NCBI GenBank assembly: GCA_001600695.1
Contig: BCKQ01000003.1
Location: 1,897,934 to 1,961,933, forward strand
Length of the DNA stretch: 64,000 bases
Direction: 5' to 3'
Source: Ascoidea asiatica
Taxonomy: Eukaryota > Ascomycota > Saccharomycetes > Ascoideales > Ascoideaceae
In this document: piece after piece, positions 32,251 to 43,830 of the stretch
How the letters are laid out: each line of letters opens with the position of its first letter
How positions within the stretch are numbered: position 1 is the first letter of the stretch
Program-made: the position numbers and the translations under genes
The notes under the pieces: generated by a model
The model's database searches: none
Told to the model about the DNA's origin: nothing
Seen by the model: the letters and a program-made list of their open reading frames with translations, nothing else

Positions 32251-33628
32251 TTTTATCTGTCCGTACTGAAAACCAAATTTCTTAATGCAAATTTAATTTA
32301 TTTTGTTTCTGTTGTTTACATTTCAATACTTTTGGCTATAATGTATTCCATTCTTTTTACATTTAGAATGAATGATGATATGTTGTCTTTGAATGGAAAC
32401 CGATTACTTTGGCGTATTTTAATGACATTAAATTTTCATAAAAATTGAAAAATACTGAATCAATATTAAAGAGATTCATCATGATACAGTAACTTCAACA
32501 GTACTGACTATAAAAGAGGTTGATTACTTTGTGAAATTTTATTACTTGGTTCTCTTTTTTATCAATTATCTATTAAGCTAATGTCTACTCGAAGCTTATT
32601 TACATATTTTTTTTAATCAATCTTTTCTCATTAATTTTCATCATTTTCAGTTCTTCCTAGTTTTTTGTTATTGAACTTTTTTTTTATTTTTTTTAATTAA
32701 GTATTATTTTCATTGTTTACTAGTATTGTCAATTACTATCCTTTGCCAAAATCTCAAAGGCCTTTTCTAAACTCATTCATTCATGTTTTTTTCCATATAT
32801 ATAATTTTTTCTATCTGTTTCTGTGTTTCTGTTTCTGTTTTTATATGGTTTTGCTCATGTTTTTATACATTGATCAGTTTAAGTCTGAAAAGCTCGAAAT
32901 TTTTGTAGAACGGATTGGTTCCCATTTTTGTTTTTTCTTATTACCTTTCTTATAAGTAATCAAACTATCATTTTTTGTACTTTATTCAAATATAAATCAA
33001 TTTAAATTAAACTAAATTTTCAAAACCACTTCTAGTAATAGTCAATTACCTATTCAAAACTATTACCCCAGTATATCATATCTTGTCATATCATATCATA
33101 TCGCATATCATGGTAACATTAGTACTACCGTTGAATAATTGCCAAATTAGGAACAAAAAAGATAAACAACCGCGAGAACCCAAATTCCGCGTCAGGATAT
33201 TTTTGGAGCATAATTTGCGCCTTCTTATTGGCCCGGTCGTGCGCGGAGTTGACAATAGATTGAAGAACCCGGAAATGGCACAAATAATAATAAGGCCATC
33301 TTCTTTTTGCGTGTGATCATAAAATTTTTTAACAGAATCATTCAGATCTCACGACAAAAACGTTATTTAATACAAATGCAAATAAAGCACTAACAAAATT
33401 TGACAACTAGAGCAAATTAATATATTTATATCTATTAAAAGGTAACAAAAATATATTTGCACATCAATGATAAATATCAACTAACTAAATTACTTGCAAA
33501 ATCTTTCAAATTCCATCACATTTTTTTATTCTATAAGAAAAAATAAATATATTCAGCCTTAAACTACAATTTCAACCTCAAGTTTTGAATAATCATATTG
33601 CTGCTATATAAAAAATAAATAAAAAAAA
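32251..33628. promoter_or_regulatory. Intergenic region upstream of MDM34 with GC-rich patch (about 33165-33320)
   Basis: Mostly AT-rich. TATCATATCATATC-type short repeats occur near 33075-33105. The patch at about 33165-33320 includes CCGCGTC, GCCCGGTCGTGCGCG and a reverse CCAAT (ATTGG) at 33227-33231, about 400 bp from the MDM34 start. Frames at 32713-32955 and 33083-33316 resemble no protein. Confidence 0.5.
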
Positions 33629-35074
33629 ATGTCCTTTAATATAAGTTGGGATTCATTTGAACAAGAATCTTTAATGTCTTGGTGTAAACAAATATTACAT
33701 GATGCTTTAAATCAATCTAATAAAAGGCCTGATATATTGGCGTCAAATATTGTAATTCAAGATTTAAATTTTGGTAAAATCTCTCCATCCTTTGAAATCT
33801 TGGAAATTGGAGATTTAGCTGATGATAGATTTAGAGGTATATTTAAAGTAAATTATAATGGCGATGCTCATATTACTTTATTCACAAATATCCAAGCAAA
33901 TCCTATTAATATATATTGGAAAAACTCTGTGAATGATATTTTACAAAATAATAATGAATTTACTAATGTTTTACCAAATTTATCATCAATTTCACAAAAT
34001 TTAGCAATACCTGTTAACTTGAAATTATCCAAAATTAAAATTTCCGGAATAATAGTTACTGTTTTTAATAAATCAAAAGGTTTAACATTAGTATTCAAAA
34101 ATGATCCATTAGAAAATATTGAAGTAAGTTCAACTTTTGATACAATTCCTGCAATAAGAAATTTTTTACAAAAACAAATCGAAAATAAAATCAGAGAATT
34201 GTTTAGAGAAGTATTACCTGGTGTACTTTATCAATATTCTCAAAAATGGGTTGCAAATGGTCTTCATTCACATTTAGTATTTCTGAAAACTTCCAAATCT
34301 TTGAAAAGTAAACATACTGGATCTGAAGATGAAATTGAAGATGATGAAAATTCTCTTAAATCTAAAGAAATATCTTTATCTGATATTAATCCTGATGGTC
34401 CTGATTTATCTCCAGCAAATATGTTAAGATTATCAACTTTATCTTCTTCCAGGCAGACTCTATCCTTGGATGTTGTTAAAATAGAAGATTTTGTTCAAAG
34501 ATCGTCTTTGGAATTTACTAATACTTATAATCAAAAAACAGAACATTTAAATATAAATTCATCTAACCTTCCATTTTCAACTGAAAATTATAATCCAAAT
34601 GAAATAAATAAATATCTTGATAATATATCTCGATTTCAATTGAATAATTATAATAAGGGTCATGCCAATATTCAACCAAGGCGAAGAGTAATACATTTAG
34701 GAAAGAAAAAGAAATTAAAGAGCTCAAAATCTTCTTCTAAATTGAAAGTATCTGTAGAAAAAGAATCAGTGACTAAAGAGAAAAAACCAATCAAATCACA
34801 ATCTTCTTCAATTGTTAAAACTGACAATCATATATCATCTGATTCTAAGAAATCAAAATTATCCAATCAATTATTAAGCATTAATGAATCTTTAGATCCT
34901 GCTCCTAGTTATGAAATTGCTGTTCAATCCAAACAACCTCAATTAAAATCTCTCTATTCAACACAATCATTAATGACTTCATTACCACCTTCTAATACCT
35001 TTAAATTTCCCTTGAGGCCTCCTTTATATAGCTATCCATCTGTTTGTTCATTTTCATTCCATAATATCAAATGA
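33629..35074 (+). CDS. MDM34: ERMES complex subunit Mdm34
   Basis: Mdm34 is the mitochondrial outer-membrane subunit of the ER-mitochondria tether (with Mmm1, Mdm10 and Mdm12) and moves phospholipid through its SMP domain. The N-terminal 200 residues fit the Mdm34 SMP domain: MSFNISWDSFEQESLM, LHDALNQSNKRPDILASNI, FGKISPSFEILEIGDL, FRGIFKVNYNGDA, and FREVLPGVLYQYSQKW near 196-211. The middle is disordered and acidic. A basic stretch RRRVIHLGKKKKLKSSKSS (about 351-370) resembles the conserved RRK-HRLGKKK segment of fungal Mdm34 proteins. The protein is 481 residues (459 in S. cerevisiae). The ATG follows an A-rich leader. Confidence 0.93.
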   Translation: MSFNISWDSFEQESLMSWCKQILHDALNQSNKRPDILASNIVIQDLNFGKISPSFEILEIGDLADDRFRGIFKVNYNGDAHITLFTNIQANPINIYWKNSVNDILQNNNEFTNVLPNLSSISQNLAIPVNLKLSKIKISGIIVTVFNKSKGLTLVFKNDPLENIEVSSTFDTIPAIRNFLQKQIENKIRELFREVLPGVLYQYSQKWVANGLHSHLVFLKTSKSLKSKHTGSEDEIEDDENSLKSKEISLSDINPDGPDLSPANMLRLSTLSSSRQTLSLDVVKIEDFVQRSSLEFTNTYNQKTEHLNINSSNLPFSTENYNPNEINKYLDNISRFQLNNYNKGHANIQPRRRVIHLGKKKKLKSSKSSSKLKVSVEKESVTKEKKPIKSQSSSIVKTDNHISSDSKKSKLSNQLLSINESLDPAPSYEIAVQSKQPQLKSLYSTQSLMTSLPPSNTFKFPLRPPLYSYPSVCSFSFHNIK

Positions 35075-35845
35075 GAGAAGCGTTTTTTTTTTCTCACTTC
35101 TGTTTTGATTTCTTTTTTTACATATTCTATTTGTTGTTGTCTTACTTTTTTTACTTTTTTATTTGTTTTACTGCTTCCTTTTCTCAATTATGTGCTAACT
35201 AATTTCTTGTTTATATTATAATTTATACTTATTTATGTTTTTTGATCGACCATTTAAGATTCAATCAAGGTTTTTATAGTTTACATTTTGTATGTAAAAA
35301 GTCTTTGAATATTTTTCAAGTGGGCATATATACCAGAGTAAAAATAAAAGTATCAATACTACAGTAGTTGAAAATAATTAGAAGAAAAGTTTTGTAACTT
35401 CCTTAGCGAATAAGTTTTAAGGTATCACTTTTCGTATTAATATTTAACTAATGGTCATCAGTTTCAAATATTTTGTACGATTATTTTTCTTGTAAAAAAT
35501 CTTGGAAGTACTACTAAGTTGGAGAAACTCCCCTTAATTATTTAAAGAACTATACTAGAGTATAACAAATTTCATTGTCATTATTTACTAGATTTGAATA
35601 GAAATTCATTAAATGAAAAAATAGGAGAATGTGTAATGTGACTAGGAAAAAAAAAATGAACTAACTAAAACAAATTCAGAATTGAAATTTAATACAACAT
35701 TAAATATAAAATAAAATATAAAATACGAAACAGAAAAAAACAGAATAAACAAGTGAAAATAGAATAATAAAAATAACTAACGAAATGGATAAAGAAAAAA
35801 TGTAGAAGTAATAAAGATTTAAGTCTAATAATAACAGGATAAATC
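35075..35845. other. Convergent intergenic region between MDM34 and the Myb gene
   Basis: This 771-bp AT-rich region follows MDM34 with T tracts and ends in A-rich sequence. No gene, RNA or clear repeat was recognised. Confidence 0.5.
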
Positions 35846-36721
35846 TTAATTTAATAAGGATTTAATAGAAGATCTGTCAGATTTACTGGCAAGATTTTTT
35901 CGAGATATTGAAGAATGCTTTGAAGCACTTCCAGTTACGAGCCTTCTCCATCTAAATTGACAAGCATTCGGAGTTCTTCTTGGAAAATATGTTGAAACAG
36001 CTCTCCAACCCAATTTTTTTTCTTCTTTCAAATATCTTAATAATTTATCATCAGCATGAGACCAAGCACTAGCTTGTTTTGGAATTAGTTTAAGACTTGC
36101 TTTTGAATGACTTAAAGAGCTTAATGGAGTTACAACTCTTTGATATGCATCCATTGAATAATTATTAAATTGATTAGATTGTACTGGCATTTGATTTGAA
36201 TATAAATAGTTAGGAGAAGTCATATATGGAGGAGTTGGTATTGGTTGATATTGTTGTGGTGGATTTGAATAAAATGGATAATTAGGTTGAGGATGTTGAA
36301 TCTGCTGAGGTGCTTGTTGAGAACCTTGCAGTATTGGGCCAGGGTGAACATGTTGTTGTTGCTGTTGTTGTAACAGAGGTGGTTGTTGAAAGTTATTTAT
36401 TTGAATTTGCTGTGTTTGTTGAAATTGTTGAACTTGCTGAACTGCAGGAGTACTTGAGGATGATGAAGGTTGATTTGGAAGAGATTGGGATCTGTTTATA
36501 TTCATTTCATAAGCATATCGACTATTTGGTGATAAAGATTCTTGACTAGGTGGTGGTGTTGGTATATTTTGTGTTACAGATGTTAAAAAATAGCATCTTT
36601 TACTTTGCTTGAACAAATCTTTGATTCCAGGAAGCTTAATTTTACCATAAGATTGATAAATAGGGATAATACTATCAGAAATAGATGGAAGAGAAAATTG
36701 ACCCTGCTGAATTTGACTCAT
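35846..36721 (-). CDS. Myb/SANT transcription factor of the DOT6/TOD6 type
   Basis: Dot6 and Tod6 bind PAC elements (core GATGAG) and repress ribosome-biogenesis genes under TORC1 control. The 291-residue protein has one SANT/Myb domain near the C-terminus (about 216-262): AWSHADDKLLRYLKEEKKLGWRA, then VSTYFPRRTPNACQFRWRRL. The LGW and NACQFRWRRL motifs are characteristic of Dot6/Tod6. An N-terminal LPGIKDLF-like motif and a Gln/Pro-rich centre make up the rest. It is much shorter than the S. cerevisiae proteins (over 500 residues). Two in-frame CTG codons lie in the Gln-rich region (36329 and 36374), outside the Myb domain. Regulation of the ECM1 and RRP14 genes by it is speculative. Confidence 0.82.
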   Translation of the reverse strand: MSQIQQGQFSLPSISDSIIPIYQSYGKIKLPGIKDLFKQSKRCYFLTSVTQNIPTPPPSQESLSPNSRYAYEMNINRSQSLPNQPSSSSSTPAVQQVQQFQQTQQIQINNFQQPPLLQQQQQQHVHPGPILQGSQQAPQQIQHPQPNYPFYSNPPQQYQPIPTPPYMTSPNYLYSNQMPVQSNQFNNYSMDAYQRVVTPLSSLSHSKASLKLIPKQASAWSHADDKLLRYLKEEKKLGWRAVSTYFPRRTPNACQFRWRRLVTGSASKHSSISRKNLASKSDRSSIKSLLN

Positions 36722-37147
36722 ATTGTTCTCCGAATAATAAAAATTTCTTTTATGAATAGTAATTTTGTTTATTGTATAAAAAATTTATTAATAGTAGTTA
36801 TTAATATAGAAGATCAAGTAATTTATATAATATAGCTTTGTCTCGTTTCTACGATGTAAGAGTAGTGTATATGACAATATGATTGAAGGTATAAAATAAT
36901 ATATAAAAAAAAAGACTAGTTTATTTAAAAAAAATATAATAAAAAAAATAAAATAAGAAGGAGATTTAATATCTTTTATAACATATTTCTGAATATTTAA
37001 ATAACTTCAAAATAAAGTGGGAAAATGGAAATGATAGAAAATAATTGAATTGAACTAATATTGTAGAGAATATTCTTAAGAAAAATAACAAGAGAAGAGT
37101 AAGTTTTATTAAATCTAAAATTTTCCAATAGGTATGTAACGGTTAAG

Positions 37148-37207
37148 TTTACAAGATATTTTACAGGATGTTTTACAAGATATTTTACAAAATGTTTTAC
37201 AAGATAC
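37148..37207. repeat. Degenerate tandem repeat, 12-bp unit TTTACA(A/G)GAT(A/G)T x5
   Basis: Five units alternate between TTTACAAGATAT and TTTACAGGATGT-like forms, suggesting a 24-bp higher-order period. More diverged copies run on to about 37245. Confidence 0.85.
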
Positions 37208-39833
37208 TTACTTCATAGGATACTTTTACAGGATAACTTACAGGAGTTAACGTTACAAATGAATATTCCAAATTTTAAAGATATCTTGAAATAAGATACA
37301 GCTTTGTCTTGCACATTGTAATTATACCGGCTGGAAACTCAAAAGTCAATATTCTTTCAGGCAGATAATTAAGTTAACTTTCAATAAATATTTATTTAAC
37401 ATTTTTTAAATACTTAAATAGTTATTGAATATTTATTGAATATTCGAGGATATTTATAAAACTGATAATAAATTAGATTCGTGAATTACTATTACTATTA
37501 TTGTATTAAATTGTCTTGTTGTATTAGCATTTCAGAGCAGAGTGCTGTAAGTTTTCAATACTTCCCAGCTAGAATGGAACAATATAATACTATATTTTTC
37601 ACTGTTTATATGAATGTTAATGAATGTTGGTGCACATACCATTTATAAATTAGCAATACTTTTGAATATACTTTTACATCTGATAGATATTAAACTTATC
37701 ATTAACACTAAGAAATGTAAATATATTGTGTCATACTTAAATATTTACTTAGTTATAGCACTTTTTTCAATACTTATTTCAAATTTATGAATTATAAATA
37801 CACTATCAGAAACTCTTATTTGATCTTGAATGTTACGCTAAACTAGTAGTAGTAACTTTAATTCTGGGCCCATCACTACAACTAGTACCACTAGAGCTAC
37901 TGCTCATTACAAATACTACCAGTTCTCTTAACTTTTAATAATCAAAACATTCTGGGCCTTTTTTTACAGCCAATAAATATGGTATCCAATAGTGAATTGA
38001 AAAAAACCAATCAAAAAAAAACCCATATTCAATAACTTTACCCTACTGGAATTTTGTAAGAGAATAAAAGGTACGGTGGTACACGAGTGTTGAACTCTTT
38101 TACAATAAAGTTCTAAATCTCATAAGTAATTTAAAAATTCTTACAATTGTAGTTGTAATAATAATAGTAGAAACAAATTCAACTACTGCCCCAATAATGT
38201 ATCAAATTGGAATACAGTACATTACCGGAACTGAATCTCAAGAAGATCGAAAATGGGCCAATAAATAAATAGATTATAAAATATTTCTTCTAAAATATTA
38301 TTGAAATACATGGTAGATTTCATTAAACTGTTAATTTAATAGTTAAATAAGCAGTTAATCTAATAATATATTAATATTTGTTACTCTGGATTGTACTAAT
38401 ATCAATTGATAATATCTGCCCTAATAATATTTGCTTAACCAAAATAAATAAAAGCATTTTAAAGTTCAGACCGTTTGGTTACGTCAGCATATTATTACTG
38501 AGGAGATATCTCTGCTGCACGCCTTGGCCGTTGAAAATGGGAGAAATTATTTAGATTTCTATAGAACTGCAAACTATTAATCTTATACGGTGGAACATAT
38601 GTTTCCGAGATGCGTGCAGATTATAAGCCTATTATTGAAATCTACATTCAAAACAAATCTGAATTCTGTAACTACCGATATTATTAAATACTTTAGTGGC
38701 AACAATGGACCGTTAACGCAACTGCATCCCCATCTGTGTACATGCATATAGATATTTGTCTCTCACAGTAAATGCCCACCTGTTCATTTAACTTTTAATT
38801 ATTACGTATTGCATATATGATAGATCTATTAAAGGTAATACTGTATTCAACAATTTTTAACGTTACAGGAAAGTTACGTTTGCATTAAATCCATTAATAC
38901 TAATACTGAATACTATCCTACAGAACAAAACTTTAACTTCAACTTATCAACTTTTAACATTAATAGAAACGTTACTTTTCCCAATTTGTGGATATTGTAA
39001 AAATTTTGAAGCATAGGAGTCTGATGGCTGGCAAATAAATTACCTTAATAACCCTCCAAATCCAGTGAAAATTCTGTCACACAAGAATTTATATATCTAA
39101 AATAAATTTCCTAATGCCCCTAACATATCTATAAAAATTTGCCTGATAATTTTGTTATAATTTTTCTTTTTCTAGTTAACATTATTGAAAGTCAAAATTT
39201 ATAGCTACATTATTTTCAATAACTGTTGATAGAATGCAAATAAAAAGTTACAATATCAGAATCTTATGCAAAGTATATGCAAATAGTTATCAGCTTTTTA
39301 AATGAAAGTCAAAGATCAGCAAGGCAATTAAAAACATTATAACAAGTTTTCGGCCAAAATATAATGATCATGTGACCGTCTATTATGTATGCCGATTATG
39401 TTTTGGTGAACAATGGAGACCGGACTGATATATTCACCTTATTGAAGCTGAAGTATTTTGCGCTCTTTGATATTGGCGTTTATTGATTTTTTTTTACAGT
39501 GCTGCGCATGGGCGCAAGATTATCTATAAATAAGTATTCAAATGCTCTCCCAAATTTGAAAATAGATTGCGAATTTGCAATTAGGCTCAAAATATCGCTC
39601 ATGTAATGCTGTATTTCTCTGTGTAAGAGAGTAATCAATAGCGTACTGAGTATTATTGGATCCGCTAAAAGAATTCAGAAAATATATCCACCTAACGTTC
39701 GATATTACCTACAGAAGATATTTTGTAAAAAGTTCCTCATCTTCATTCCTCATCCTCAATTGAGATGCCCATCAGCCAAAAACTGATATCTGTTTAAAAT
39801 AGAAATATTAGTCTAAGATAATTCAATTTTCAA

Positions 39834-39849
39834 TTAACGTTAACGTTAA
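39834..39849. repeat. 16-bp perfect palindrome TTAACGTTAACGTTAA
   Basis: The sequence equals its own reverse complement and sits in the gene-free region. It could be a binding site for a dimeric protein; nothing else supports a function. Confidence 0.9.
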
Positions 39850-41849
39850 CACTAACATTACTCTTTATAACTTTTTTGTTGTAAACCACGTCAAATATTA
39901 ATGAAAAATATGGTCATATTTCTTGCCTATTTCTTGCCTAGACTCCCCTCCAAGAAATTAATTCCAATATTACAATAATCCTTCGTTCTCCTAAATGGCT
40001 TTAAGCATATTATAATTACTACCATAGTAATTGCATGAATCAGGCTCCGTGAAAATGTAAAATATTTTTATTACTCTGCTTTTGAAGAAGTAAATTATTT
40101 GATTCAGTTGAAAAATCTTACGATAGTTTTTTTTTTTAAAAAAAAGTTATATGCAAAATAAAACTACTGGCATACTCCTTTATATTATTTTACTACTGAA
40201 GTTATGAGATTAGAAGATTTGTTCAAGTGTTAAACTATATTGATTGGTTGATTTTATTGTTATGTTACTATTAGTTTGAATTTACAGAAAAACAAATAAA
40301 TATTTTAATTTGTACAATAGAGTGATATTCAAATAAGTTTAGTCAGAAGATCACAATCAAAACTATTGTAACAACTTACAAAAATAATTTAATGTAAATA
40401 GGACATAAATATCGAACATTTCAATAATTCCTGTAAAAGTCACGTTTATATATTTGAACCATCAATAAACAACCGATGCGAAACAGTCAATAAAATTATG
40501 GTGTAGATAATAAGGCAGTATATTTACTTTTATGCATAAACACATATATTCATATATGGGATTAAAATATTCCCATATGGGACTGCGCTAAGGCTCAAAA
40601 TAATAATAAACCAAATTCCGTTACCGCAAAATGAAAACTTTCAATGCCTTAAAATATTTTCATAAAGTAGTTTTTCGTTAATCAACTTACTATTTGATTT
40701 ATTACGGTAAGTTCGCTTTAACGGCTCATAAGATAAATTCATGTGTAGAAACTCTCAATGGAGGACACAGGATGTCCTATTTTGATCCAATGACCAATAA
40801 GAGTATAGATAATTGACAAATAATAATATCTGCCTAGATCCTTTTTTTGTTAATAATCTAAATAAAAAATTCAGTTTAAGATATGTCTATTAATCTTTCT
40901 ATGAATTATTGTGAAAAACATAAGAAATTCTTGTGAAAGTTTGCCTACAATATTCTTCTGTGCTGTAGTAAAAAGCTTCAAAAAATAAATAAGGCAGTTG
41001 GTTTCTCAAACTAGCTTTAGAACATCCTGAATTAACATAAATGAATTTTTGTTATTTTTACTTTATTTCATTCTATTCATCATACAGTTGAAAAATAACA
41101 ATCAAATGTTGTTCAAAATTAGATGCTCTATCGCAGAATACTCTCTTGAAAGATTCATTATGTTACTTATAAAAAGGATAATAGAAAGCTGATATGCATT
41201 TAACATTCTTGGTACGATAAGAAAAGCTTTCATAAATAATGGATCCAATGGGTGTTGAGAATCTTATAGACGCGGATCTTCCATGAGTATCTGCGGCTAG
41301 ACAATTAATTTCTTGTTTTTTAAGGGTATAGAGCTTCTTTTCTGGCAAACAAATTCAAACAAAACTTTTAACTTTTAAAGCCTATTTTTATCTCCACTTT
41401 AAAACCCTACTTATAAACTTTTGTATACATGCATTTTCATAGAAAATCGCTTAAATTCCAACGTTCGTTAACTTGCTCAGAAATATCTTATCCTAAAGAA
41501 CAGTATAAGGTAAACTTTTTAATTGTACTTTATGGTTTAATGTGAAGCTGCGGAGATACATATAAATACCGCGCTGTACGCTTTTTAAAATGTTGATGCT
41601 TTTAAATATTGCACCGTGACGCACGCAACTTTAGATTTTTTTTAACGAAGGGCGGATTTTGGTGATTACGGTTTCCTTTTGATCCGAGCCAAAGAGATAA
41701 TCCCAATTGAAGTAAATAACTTTATTTCTATTAACATTAAAACTTGATTTACCAAATTTTTAATAATACAGTATAATTAAAACTGGTTATTATTTGTAAT
41801 ATTTCAATTTCATACCATATCTAAAAATCTATTATTTTTAACAATTTCT

Positions 41850-42581
41850 TTGATGGATCAACAGTTTATTTCAGATCCTGTAACTAATTCAAGTTCATTG
41901 AAATTTCCTATTATTTTGGCCATTTTAATTTTATTAATTATCATTATAATTTTATTATCAATATACTTAGTTTCTATTAATAACTCCATAGAAAATAAAA
42001 AATTGCAATTGAAAAAAGAAAATGAATTTTCTTTTGTTAAAATCAACTTTTTAGAATTAATAATACTTTTAAAGCCAATTGTTTTATTTCCAAATGAAAC
42101 TTATTTATCAAATACCCCTAAAACAACCTTAGATTTAGCTAATGAAAGAACATTAAAAAAAACTAAGAAAATCAAGAATTCCAAAAGTTCCTTACCGAAT
42201 AATTTATTTTTTGATAATAATAAAATTATAAATGATTATGGAGACTTGAGAGATATTGTTTGTTATAATAAAGTTTTCAAATTAACACAAGATGTGTTTC
42301 AAGATAAATATGAATATGAAAATTTGAAATGGTTTAAGATTCTAAATAATTTAGAAACAATTTATTTCAATGAAAATAATGGTCAAAAGCTCACTTATAT
42401 CTCAAATATAAATGATTTAAAATTAAAGCTTCTTGAAATTTTAAGTGACCATAAAGATAAAAAAGTCAATCAAAATAAAAAGAGTCTAACATATGAAGAC
42501 AGACTTATAATAAAGTGTCAAAATCTAAGGAAACTACATTTAAATGAAATTCAGAAACTTGGTAAAAACAATAAAATATAA
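41850..42581 (+). CDS. Single-pass membrane protein, unidentified
   Basis: The 243-residue protein has a polar N-terminus of about 18 residues and one long hydrophobic helix (about 20-45, rich in Ile/Leu). A basic and Asn-rich soluble remainder follows. Notable stretches are ERTLKKTKKIKNSKSS, YGDLRDIVCYNKVFKLTQDVFQD, and SLTYEDRLIIKCQNLRKLH near the end. The ordered look of the second half (aromatic and acidic residues at regular spacing) suggests a real folded gene product rather than chance. I do not recognise the family. A GC-richer patch with CGAAGGGCGGA about 200 bp upstream resembles the promoters of the other genes. An alternative start one codon later (second Met) is possible. Confidence 0.65.
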   Translation: MMDQQFISDPVTNSSSLKFPIILAILILLIIIIILLSIYLVSINNSIENKKLQLKKENEFSFVKINFLELIILLKPIVLFPNETYLSNTPKTTLDLANERTLKKTKKIKNSKSSLPNNLFFDNNKIINDYGDLRDIVCYNKVFKLTQDVFQDKYEYENLKWFKILNNLETIYFNENNGQKLTYISNINDLKLKLLEILSDHKDKKVNQNKKSLTYEDRLIIKCQNLRKLHLNEIQKLGKNNKI

Positions 42582-43830
42582 GAAAAATTAACATTCAATC
42601 AGATTAGTTTCAACATATTATATTAATAGAGCTCTTTTATTCATATAAATCTTGGTTTGACTTTATTTTTTTTTTGTTGGGAGCCTTTTTTTCATATATA
42701 GTTTATTTTCTTTTATTTCTTTCATTTCACTTTAACCCTTATCATCGCTTTTCATATTTGATATTATTGAAATTTACCCTTTTTTTATTAGAAAATTTTC
42801 TGTTGGTACCATTTTTTTTTTTTTTTTTTTTTGAATGAATTAATTAAGTATGCTTATAAAAATATATTATGAATAGATTTCTTTTACTATATTTTACCAT
42901 TGATTGATTCCAAAAGTTAAAGTATCAAGTTGTAATTATTGTTCTATTTGCAAAACCTGGAAAAGAGTGATTTTTTAATTGCACAGTACTAGTAGCATTG
43001 GGTTTTGTTAGTGGATTAGTCAACAAGGACTTTGAAAATGCTTAAAGCTTTGCTTTATTTTACACCCTTTGTACTTTACTTTTAAAATGTTTTAATTATT
43101 TTTTTCCCAATTAATTATTGAAACTTGAAAAAATATTTTTGATATTTATTCTTTCAAAGGTTTTCCTTCCAGGTCATTGATTGGAAGATTATTATAATAA
43201 AGACTATAACTTTTCAAAATAATTTTCAATAGAGAAAGTTTTCAGATATACTGTATATTGTGAATTTTTAATAGGCTCTTAAGATACAAGCATGATTGAA
43301 AATTCAAATAGAAAAATTCTTGGCCCCCAAAAAAACAAAATTGCTTTAAAAACATTTTTTATTTTCAGTCAACTCAATTGAAACATATTCCCATGAATAA
43401 ATAATAAGCCTCTATAACAATTCTACTACTTTATTTTGGGGTTTGGGATTTAGAATTTAGCTATGAAGATTGTACTGCAGTTGTGTCCGGTGTATTTATC
43501 TATCGGTGTTTGTTATCCGGCTTTAGGTGTAGCTGTTTTGGAATTTCTTCTGCTGATTCAGCACAGTTCTACGTAAAGGTTGATTATTTTCACGAAGTGC
43601 ACAGCAATATTTACAAAATGAAAAAAAAATAGTTTATGAACTAATTGGATAACAAAAGATAGCTCAACGAGATACTTTTCCTTGAAATTTTCAGCCAGTC
43701 ACAAAAAAATCACCTATTTAATTCTATATAAAGAAAGCAATATCATCTCAATTCTTTCTTTTCATCACCTAAAACCATTTTGTTCCATTAATTTTCTGTT
43801 ACATATCAAATATTAGTATTTTTAAGAATA
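42582..43830. promoter_or_regulatory. Intergenic region upstream of the ferroportin gene
   Basis: Long T tracts follow the orphan gene (for example about 42810-42832). A GC-richer patch at about 43480-43570 with GTGTCCGGTG and TTATCCGGC lies 260-350 bp upstream of the ferroportin start. I see no gene or RNA. Confidence 0.45.

Larger units (their letters stand above)
36722..41849. other. 5.1-kb gene-free region; candidate centromere or other chromosomal element
   Basis: No open frame here resembles a protein, while the genes elsewhere are 0.1-1.7 kb apart. The sequence has more mixed composition and fewer long A/T tracts than the normal promoters. Contents seen: a 12-bp degenerate tandem repeat (37148-37207), a 16-bp perfect palindrome (39834-39849), recurrent AACGTTA(C/A) words, and one CATGTGAC (39369-39376), the reverse of the CDEI motif GTCACATG. 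I found no CDEIII match at point-centromere spacing, no long inverted repeats by eye, no LTR and no tRNA. A 61-codon minus-strand frame at 41163-41348 is of unknown meaning. The right end, about 41560-41700, is GC-richer and probably belongs to the promoter of the gene at 41850. Confidence 0.4.

Noticed and set aside
38601-38610. GTTTCCGAGA as a CDEIII core
   Set aside because: Only a partial match to the CDEIII consensus and no CDEI at suitable distance.
39369-39376. CATGTGAC (reverse CDEI) and nearby TTTTCGGCC as a point centromere
   Set aside because: The spacing is about 12-20 bp where a point centromere has an AT-rich CDEII of roughly 80-160 bp, and the CDEIII core TTCCGAA is not matched. 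Kept only as weak context for the centromere idea.
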